A stretch of 64,000 nt of DNA from the NCBI GenBank assembly GCA_026018925.1, contig JAKSZU010000031.1:13197148-13261147 (forward strand), given 5' to 3'. This DNA is from Tupaia tana (lineage: Eukaryota; Chordata; Mammalia; Scandentia; Tupaiidae). How positions within the stretch are numbered: position 1 is the first letter of the stretch; each line of letters starts with the position of its first letter. Both the position numbers and the translations under genes were made by a program. Positions 37,501-46,864 of the stretch are shown in pieces. The notes under the pieces are model-generated. The model was not told where the DNA came from, did not search any database, and saw nothing but the letters and a program-made list of their open reading frames with translations.

Positions 37501-40500
37501 CTGTGCCCGGCCCTCCCGCAGCCCTCCCCGAAGTCCTCAGTCCTCGTCTAAGCTCGGGCGTGGGGGCCCCAGCTGCTGAGCCGTCAGTCACAGAGAGCGT
37601 GGCGCGGCCCGCTGCTGTCCTGGGGGAGCGTCCTTGTTCCCGTCTCTGACTCAGCTTCTGGTTCTAGGAGACAGACCCCACAGGCCGGTCCCCAGCACGC
37701 GGAGCGGGTGCTGGCTATGGGAGCCGGTCACGGCAGGCGGGTAGGGCAGGCACAGGGCTGCTGGGAGACCTTCGCTTGCTCTGCTTCGAGGGCCTCTGCA
37801 CCGGGCTGAGCAGGCCCCGAAATGACCCGTCTACACCCTGAACCCATAGGTGGGACTTGAATTAGAAACACGGTCTTTGCAGATGCATTGCGGTGACAGG
37901 TTTCCAGACGGACTCATCCTGGACTAGGGCCAGTCCCAAAGGCAAGAAGAGCCAAGACCCCAGAAGAGACGCAGACACAGAGCAGGGCCCACGGGAAGAC
38001 CAAGGCAGGGACTGGAGGGACGCGGCCACACACCAAGGGACGCCTCTCTCTCTCTGCGGAGCACGCGTCCTATAGCAAAAACTGAAAATAAAACACAATA
38101 AAAAGAACCTGCAACGTCTACCTATCTGTTGTGAAACCTGTAACCCACTATGTACACGCCACGGCCAGCAGGTGGCGTGGAGGTGAAAACCACGGGATCC
38201 CACATGGCTGATTTCGTGGTTCAAGTCCCGGGCCCTGTGTGCGTACTTCCTCTGGTGAGCACGTGTGCCTTAGAGTGAAAAACTAAAAACTAAAAGAAAA
38301 TAAAACACAGGGGCCGGCAGGTGGCATGATGGCTACGATGCTAGATTCCCGCATGGCCAAATGCGGTTTGAGTCCTGGACATGGAAGCTTGCTTTCTCAC
38401 GTTCTCTCTCTGTCTCTGCTCAGATTTAAAAATAATAACAATTGGGGGGGGGGAACCAGCAGGTGGTGTGGTGGATAAGGTGCTGGACACTCCCACATGG
38501 CCGACCAGGGTTCGAATCCTGAATCTGGTGTCTTGCTTTCTCACTTCCTCTCTCTCTCTCTCACCCTCTGTCTCTCTCTGGTCAAATAAAAAAAAAAAAA
38601 AGTGAATGAATAAATAAAAAATAAAATGAATAATTATTTAAAAAAAATAACAATTGGGACCAGCAGACGGCATACAGATGACGTCACTGGACGGTCACAT
38701 GGCCGACCATGGTTCGAGTCCTGGACCCGGTGGCTTCAAACTCACACCGGGCGCGTGTATGTGCATGCCCAAAATCCCGGGAAGAGAATGGAGGAGAAGG
38801 GATTGTGTTGCTGCCATTCCCCCCGGGGGGTGATTTCTCTCTTTCTGTCTCTCTGTCTCTCTTTCTCTGGCAAGCACACGCATCCTAAGACCAAAAACCA
38901 AACCAAAAAACTGTACAAAAAAAAAAAAAGGAATAATGATAAATAAAATGAAATGAAATAATTGTTGGCAAAATTAAATTAAAAACTAATTACGAAAACT
39001 GTCAACCCTGTGCGTGCCGAGGACAAGCCATTCTGCCACACTTCCCCGCATGACGGAGCTCAGGCAGCCCCATTAGGCTGGGGGAGCCGGCCAGGGCTGT
39101 CGGCGGGAGAGGGCGGCTCACCGAAACTCAGCGTCTCGCTCCACGCACTCCAGACCTCAAAGCGCAAGTGCTTCACTCTCATCCGCAAGGTGTTCTCTGC
39201 TCTCGCTTCGGAACTGGGTACCAGGTACATGTTCCTGTCTCCTCCTCTCTGGAACACCTTCAGAAGAAAAGGAGGGGGAGTGGTAGCGAGGGCGCTGGAC
39301 TCCCACATGGCCAACTGCGGTTCGAGTCCCGGACCTCCCCGGGGGCTTGCTTTCTCATTTCTCTTTCTCTCTCTTCTTGCCTGTCTCTGGGTACATTTAA
39401 AATAAGAATAACGGGACCAGCAGTTAGCGTAATGGCTATGTCGCTGGACTCCCATGGAGTCGACTGCGGTTCGAGTCCCAGACCTGGTGCCTTAAACTCA
39501 TGCCGGGCATGTGTGCGTGCGTGCCCAAGATCCCGAAAGGAGAATGGAGGAGAAGGGATTGCGGCGTGACCATCCCCCCTGGGGGGTGATTTCTTACTTT
39601 CTGTCTCTCTGTCTCTATGTCTCTTTGGTGAGCGCCGCACGTGGCCTGTAGCAAAAACCTCTCATAAATAAAATACTAATGGACCGGCAGGTGGTGTGGT
39701 GGGTAAAGTGCTGGACTTCCCACATGGCTGACTGTGGTTCAAATCCCAGACCTGGTGGCTTGCTTTCTCACTTTCTCTCTCTGTCTCTCGTGAACTCATG
39801 TAAAAATAATAATAAATAAAATAAAGAATTCTTAAGGAAACGATGCATATAATAAAATAAATAATGCTTTTCAAATAATGAGAGAAAAGAGGACCCGGTG
39901 TTGGGGGTTATGCGCTCGGAGCAGGAAAAAAGGTGAGGCGCCCATGGCCCCCGAGCACCGAAGTCTGTGGCCCTGACGCCCTCTGGATACACAGAAGGGG
40001 CCTCTTCTGTCCCCCCCTCCGAGCCCACAGAGCACGCCCGTCCCAGGGTGGGCACAGCCCGGCACAGGGCGGCAGGACATGGTAACAGCTTCCCCCGAGT
40101 GCATCCACCTGTGGGTGGCAAGGCCTTGCCAGGCGCCCTGCAGAAGTGACGCCCTGGTCCCCACTGTACACGCCGAGGCTGGAGTGGCCGGTGGTGCAGG
40201 CACGCCTCCGCCAACACCGTCTCCGGCTGCAGAGCCGAATGTGCGCTGACCGTCCTGCTCCTCCGACTGCAGACCTCCCTCACCGCTGGGCTGGCATGGC
40301 GGGCCGTGTCTAAGATCTACACAGCTCCCCGGACAGGCTCCCAGTGCCTGCTGGCCCAGGGCCCCCTGACTGTGGGCGGCAGGGCCACGTCCCTGCTGGT
40401 CTGCGGTTTAGGGCTGCAGGGGCCCGGAGCACGCGGAGACGGGGCCACCTGCTGGTCAGGACAGGAAAGGCAGGAATTGCCTGCTCTGATGGTGTCCCCG

Positions 40501-43500
40501 GGGGCCCCAGGGCTGTGTCCGAGATCGTCCATTTCCTGAGCTAGCCCAGTGGCCTCTGGGACGCAGCCGCCACCTCTGCAAAACCCTGTAAAATCTCGTT
40601 CGGCCATGATGTCCGGACACCTCTGGGGACTCAGCTGTTCCAGTGGTCCCCGCTGGACCTGCACGTGAGGACCAGGCCGGCCAGTTGACCCTCTCAGGCA
40701 GGGACGTTTCTACAGCCTTAATCGAAGGTGACCACGTTGCCTCTTAGAGTGGCCAGCACATGCTGTGGTCGTTACGTTGCTGGACTCCCACGTGGCCACC
40801 TATGGTTCGAGTCCTGGACCCGGTGGCTTGAAACTCACACCTGGTGTGTGTGCGTGCCCAAGATCTCGAGGGACTTAGGGCAGTGGACATGTGTTCCTCT
40901 CCCAGCTCGGAGTCTTGCGGTCTTAGGTCCAGTGGGGCAGGGCCTTACTCCCTCCCAGGCCCCAGGGGAGGCTCCTTCCTCCTCTCCCAGGTCCCACGGG
41001 AGGCTCCTTCCTCCTCTCCCAGCTCCCAGGGGAGGCTCCTTCCTCCTCTCCCAGCTCCCAGGGGAGGCTCCTTCCTCCTCTCCCAGCTCCCAGGGGAGGC
41101 TCCTTCCTCCTCTCCCAGCTCCCGGGGGAGGCTCCTTCCTCCTCTCCCAGCTCCCGGGGGAGGCTCCTTCCTCCTCTCCCAGCTCCCAGGGGCTCCAGGG
41201 GAGGCTCCTTCCTCCTCTCCCAGCTCCCAGGGGCTCCAGGGGAGGCTCCTTCCTCCTCTCCCAGCTCCCGGGGGAGGCTCCTTCCTCCTCTCCCAGCTCC
41301 CAGCTCCCAGGGGAGGCTCCTTCCTCCTCTCCCAGCTCCCAGGGCCCCAGGGGAGGCTCCTTCCTCCTCTCCCAGCTCCCAGGGGAGGCTCCTTCCTCCT
41401 CTCCCAGCTCCCGGGGGAGGCTCCTTCCTCCTCTCCCAGCTCCCAGGGGAGGCTCCTTCCTCCTCTCCCAGCTCCCAGGGGAGGCTCCTTCCTCCTCTCC
41501 CAGCTCCCGGGGGAGGCTCCTTCCTCCTCTCCCAGCTCCCAGCTCCCGGGGGAGGCTCCTTCCTCCTCTCCCAGCTCCCAGGGGAGGTTCCTTCCTCCTC
41601 TCCCAGCTCCCAGGGGAGGCTCCTTCCTCCTCTCCCAGCTCCCAGGGGAGGCTCCTTCCTCCTCTCCCAGCTCCCAGGGGAGGCTCCTTCCTCCTCTCCC
41701 AGCTCCCAGGGGAGGCTCCTTCCTCCTCTCCCAGCTCCCGGGGGAGGCTCCTTCCTCCTCTCCCAGCTCCCGGGGGAGGCTCCTTCCTCCTCTCCCAGCT
41801 CCCGGGGGAGGCTCCTTCCTCCTCTCCCAGCTCCCGGGCCCCAGGGGAGGCTCCTTCTTCCTGTCCCAGCTCCCGGGGGCCCCAGGCATCCCTTGGCTTG
41901 TGTCCCCGTCACTCCAGTCTCTGCCCCGTGTCACGCGGCTCCTCCTCTGTGTCTGTCTCCTGTCTGTGTCTTACGGGGACCGCGGTTATTGCATTTACAG
42001 CCCCCCGTTCCCAGCATGGTCTGCAGAAACACACCTTAATGACATCACTAAGGACCCTATTTCCAAGTAAGGAGCCATTGTGGGGTTCACAGGACATAGA
42101 TTTTGGGGGGACACTGTTCGACCCACTATAATATTTAACCTAAGAAAAAGAAACCCGAGGAGCTGGTGTGGGAAAGGACACGCTCATGCGCTGCCTGGCG
42201 GGTGACCGATGACCCGAGGCAGGGACTTGGGGACAGCCGTGGCTTCTCCGCAGGCACCTGAGCAGTGCCGACCGGCTCCGTGGACCCCCGTCTCCGGAGC
42301 TGTTTTCTGTGAGCACGGAAGCCGGGGGAGTCAGGGTCCGAGTTAGCGTGGGACGGCGAGGCAGAGACGGTACTTACGGGGACTTTCCGGGGGGAGCCTC
42401 CCTGTAACAGAGAGCAGGGACACACCGTCAGCCCCTGTGCCCGGCCCGGCGTGCAAACGCGGGGGTGCAGGCGGGGAACCCCAGGCTTGGCGTGGGACTG
42501 TCTGCAGCTGCAAACATTTGCCAGTCAACAGACATAGAACAGCATCTCCTGGGAATGTCTCTCTATATATTTATAGGCAGAGACAGAGAGACAGAAAGCG
42601 AGAAATCACCCCCCGGGGGGATGGCCACACCGCAATCCCTTCTCCTCCATTCTCCTCTCGGGGACTCGGGCACACACGCACACGCGCCCAGCGTGAGTTT
42701 AAGGCACCGGGTCCGGGATGCAAACCACAGTCGACCACGTAGGAATGCACCACTCCTTGCCCACCACACCATCTGCTGGCCTCCTGGGCTTTCCTACCTC
42801 TGTCTGTTCTCTGAGAATCCAATCTGTCTTTCCCAAAGACTCCTCGTTTTTTTCTCTAGATGAAGTGCAATTTATATTCTGGCCGTTGTCACGTACGTCA
42901 TCAAAAACATAGGTGACGATAACAGAAATATAAGCTAGACTTCCAGACGGAGTGTCAGTGATGTTGAGAACTTCACAGCAGTGGGGCCAGCAGGTGGTGT
43001 GCTGGCTAAGGGCACTGGACTCCCACATGGCTGACTGCGATTCGAGTCCCAGACCTGGCGGCTTGAAATTCATGCTGGGCGCGTGTGCGTGCGTGCCCAA
43101 AATCCTGAGAGGAGAATGGAGGAGAAGGGATTGCAGCTTGGCCATCCCCCAGGGGGGTGATTTCTCACTTTCCCTCTCTTTGTCTCTCTCTGTCTCTCCA
43201 GTGAGCACACATGCCCTACAGCAAAAATCTCTTAAAAAAAAAAAAGAAAAGAAAATGCGTATTATGAAAAACAATACATCTTTCATTTTTTGCAGTAAAA
43301 TAAACTCATACTTTAATTGCATTTTTCCACATGCATGGAGATCTCTTTGCATACAGGGTCTGCGGCTGTTTGGGACAAAGAGCTGTCAGGAGGACACGCA
43401 GGACAGCTGTGTGGGACACAGGGGGACCCTCAATCGTGGGGCACACACGCAGGAGGTGAGAGAGGTGAGGCGGTGTGGGGTGCCCAGGGCCCCCGGGAGC

Positions 43501-46500
43501 TCACCTTCCTCTGAATGTCGAGTTCGTAATGCAGCATGTGACTGGAGTGGCCAGACCGTATGCGCGGGTTGTCCCAGCGGATGACGTAGTGCGAGCCGTT
43601 GTGGGACACCGTGACGTTGGCTGGCGGGTTGTACTTCTCTGAAACAGAACCACACGCAGGGCACCCAGTTACCCATCCACAATGGGGGGCCCGGCAGTTG
43701 GCGTCATGGCTATGTCACTGGACTCCCACATAGCTGACCGTGGTTCGCATCCCGGACCCGGTGGCTTAAAACTCACGCCGGGTGCATGTGCGTGCGTGCC
43801 CAAGATCCTGAGAGGGGAATGGAGGAGAAGGGATTGAGGCATGGCCATCCCCCTGGGGGGTGATTTCTCGCTTTCTGTCTCTCTGCCTCTCTCTGTCTAT
43901 CTGGCGAGTGCACGCGCCCTACAGCGAAAACCTCTCAAAAAAAAAAAAAAAAAAGTGCTGGGGGCCTGCAGGTGGCATGCTGGTTAAGGTGGTTGGGCTC
44001 TTACATTTCTGACCACAGTTCGAATCCTGGAACTGGCAGCTTGCTTTCTGACTTTCCTGCAGTCTCTCTTTCTCTCTGGTCAAGTGAAAATAAACAAAGT
44101 AATTCTTTTTTAAGAAAATATCTTATTTAACTTTATTCATTTACTAATTTATTTAAATTTGACCAGCGAGGGACAGAGTGAGAGAGAGGAAAAGTGAGAA
44201 AGCAAGCTGCCAGGTCTGGGACGCCATCCGTGGTCGGCCACGTGGGAGTCCAGCGCCATTAACCGCCATGACTGCCGGCCTGAAAAGTAATTCTTTTAAA
44301 AAAAATTGTTTTCTAACAGTGCATGCATACTGTTCTTATAACACACGCTGTCCATGAACCGTCCAGGACCACTGCCCCCCAGTGGTCTATACAGCAAACC
44401 GAGCGCTGTTTCTACGTGGTATCTGCACCCCGGGGGACACACCCTGCACCTCCTCCGCCTCCCACCCCCAGAGACACTGGTGGCCGCGTTCCCTCCCAGC
44501 CTGGATCTTTTCCAGCCCGTGCGTCGTAAGCTGGATCTCTCGGGCTGGCCTTGAACCCGACACGCCACCGCATACCAGCCCCCGGGGCCAGCCAGTGTGA
44601 AGGCAGACGGCTTCGAGCCGGGCCACGCCGAGGGGGGGAGCTCACCGTGCTGGTCCACTTTGAACGGGGGGAAGTCCACGAACTGGACCGTGGCCTCGTG
44701 GCTGGTCCCGGTCAGAAAGAAGAAGTAGTCCGTGACGTGGAGCTGTCCGCGCTGGTCGAAGTGGCAGCCCACGTGCCTCCCCGCGGGGTCGCTCAGGTAC
44801 TGGGGGCACTCGGTCTCGTTGTCGTGTCTGGGGGACCCAGGACACCGAGGGAGAGGCCGGTGAGGCCTCTGTGGGGGTCACTCATTGGGGAAAGAGCGTG
44901 CGAGTGTCCTGTCGGGGAGAGCAAACCCTCGTCTCCAGCCAGAAAACCCCTCTACAAAGACAGGAGTGAAAGCCATTGGGACCGGGGGGTGATTTCTTGC
45001 TTTCTGTCTCTCTGTCTCTCTCTGTCTGTCTGGCGAGCGCACACGCCCTATAGCAAAAACCTCTCCAAAAGAAGAAAAAAAAAGCCATTGGGGCCGGCAG
45101 GGGGCGTTGTGGTTAAGGTGCTGGACTCCCACATGGCCAACCGTGGTTCGAGTCCCGGACCTGGCAGCTTGCTTTCTCACTCTCTCTTTCTCTCTGTCCC
45201 TTTCTGGTCAAATAAAAATAAATAAATAAATAAAGTTAAATTTAAAAAAAAAAAAGCTTTTTGTTTTTTAAGGTTTTTGCCATACGGTGTGTACGGTCGT
45301 TGTAGAGAGACAGAGAAAGACAGAGAGATAGAAAGCGAGAAATCACCCCCAGGGGGATGGCCACACCACAATCCCTTCTCCATTCTCCTCTTGGGATCTT
45401 GGGCACGCATGCACGCATACATGGCGTGAGTTTCCAGCGTCTGGGTCTGGGACTCGAACCGCAGTCAGCCATGTGGAAGTCCAGAGCCTTCAGCACCACG
45501 CCACCTGCCAGCCCCTTTGTAAGTTTTATCCTATTAACGTGCATGCTTTTGGGGTGTGAGCCTGCCTTGCCGGTGTGATTTTCAGGGCACCCCGGGGACC
45601 CTCGCGGGGTGAGGAGAACCTTCCCGTGGGCCGCAGACCCGGCCCCCCGGGACCCCGCTCACCTGGAGGGCCAGGAGTACAGCTGGTACTGCACATCTGC
45701 GGGCGCGGCCCGGCCGGGGGCCCAGCTGCAGTTCATGAAGCACACGTCGTAGATGAAGCAGGAGAAGTTCTCTGCGCCGGAGGCTTCCTTCCCTGGGAGA
45801 CAGCCAAAGCCTCAGCAGCTGATCTTGGTTTTTTTTTTTTTTTTTTATAGAGATATCTGGGGGGCCGGCAGGTGGTGTGCTGCCGAAGGGCGTTGGACTC
45901 CCATGTGGCCGACTGCAGTTCGAGACCCAGACCTGGCGGCTTGCTTTCTTACTTTCCCTCTCTCTCTGTCTCTCACTCCGTCTCTGGTCAAATAAATGAA
46001 TAAATGAAAAAGTAAAATAATTCTTTAAAAATCGAATAGACATTTATTATAGGGCACGTGAGCTGGTTAAAAAGTCAGAGACAGAGAGACAGAACGCGAG
46101 AAATCACCCCCCCAGGGGGGATGGCCACGCCGCAATCCCTTCTCCTCCATTCTCCTCTTGGGATCTTGGGCACGCATGCACACGCGCCCGGCATGAGTTT
46201 AAGCCACTGGGTCTGGGACTTGAATTGGCTGTGTGGACCCAGCACCACTGGCTGGCCCACGGAGAATCCATCTTGCCCAGCACCTCCACGGTGGCATGGC
46301 AGCCCGCTGACCTGTGGCCCCTGGAGCAAGCTAGTGACCTGGGTTCTGGAAGTCGAGGACCTCCTGGAACGTGACCCCATCAGAGGTGACATTGACAGAC
46401 AGCGTGGCCCCTCTGTGTAGGACGCAGTTGGGTAAGAAGCAGAAGTAGCTGTTGTCGTCCTGGACCTAGAGAAGACACAACCGAGACACATCCCTTAGGC

Positions 46501-46833
46501 ACGGCAGCTGGTGTGCAGCTTCAGGCTCTGGACTCCCACCTGTAAAATGCAGTTCGCGTCCTGGACCCGGTGGCTTAAACTTACACCGGGCGCATGTGCG
46601 TGCGTGCCTAAGATCCCAAGAGAAAAATGGAGGAGAAGGGATTGCGGCGTGACCATGCCCCCTGGGGGGTGATTTCTCGCTTTCTGTCTCTCTGTCTCTC
46701 TCTGTCTTTCTGGTGAGCGCACACGCCGTATTAAAAAAAAAAAAAAAGTCCCGTGTCTTGACCACAGCAGCGTCCTGGTCACTCACGAACATCCCTTCCT
46801 TTCTTTCTTTCTTTCCCTTTCTTTCTTTCTTTC

Positions 46834-46864
<31 letters not shown>

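Noticed and set aside
36868-37551. 227-aa plus-strand frame
   Set aside because: It covers the 32/33-bp minisatellite antisense to the TM exon of the receptor; the minus-strand exon explains the only conserved part.
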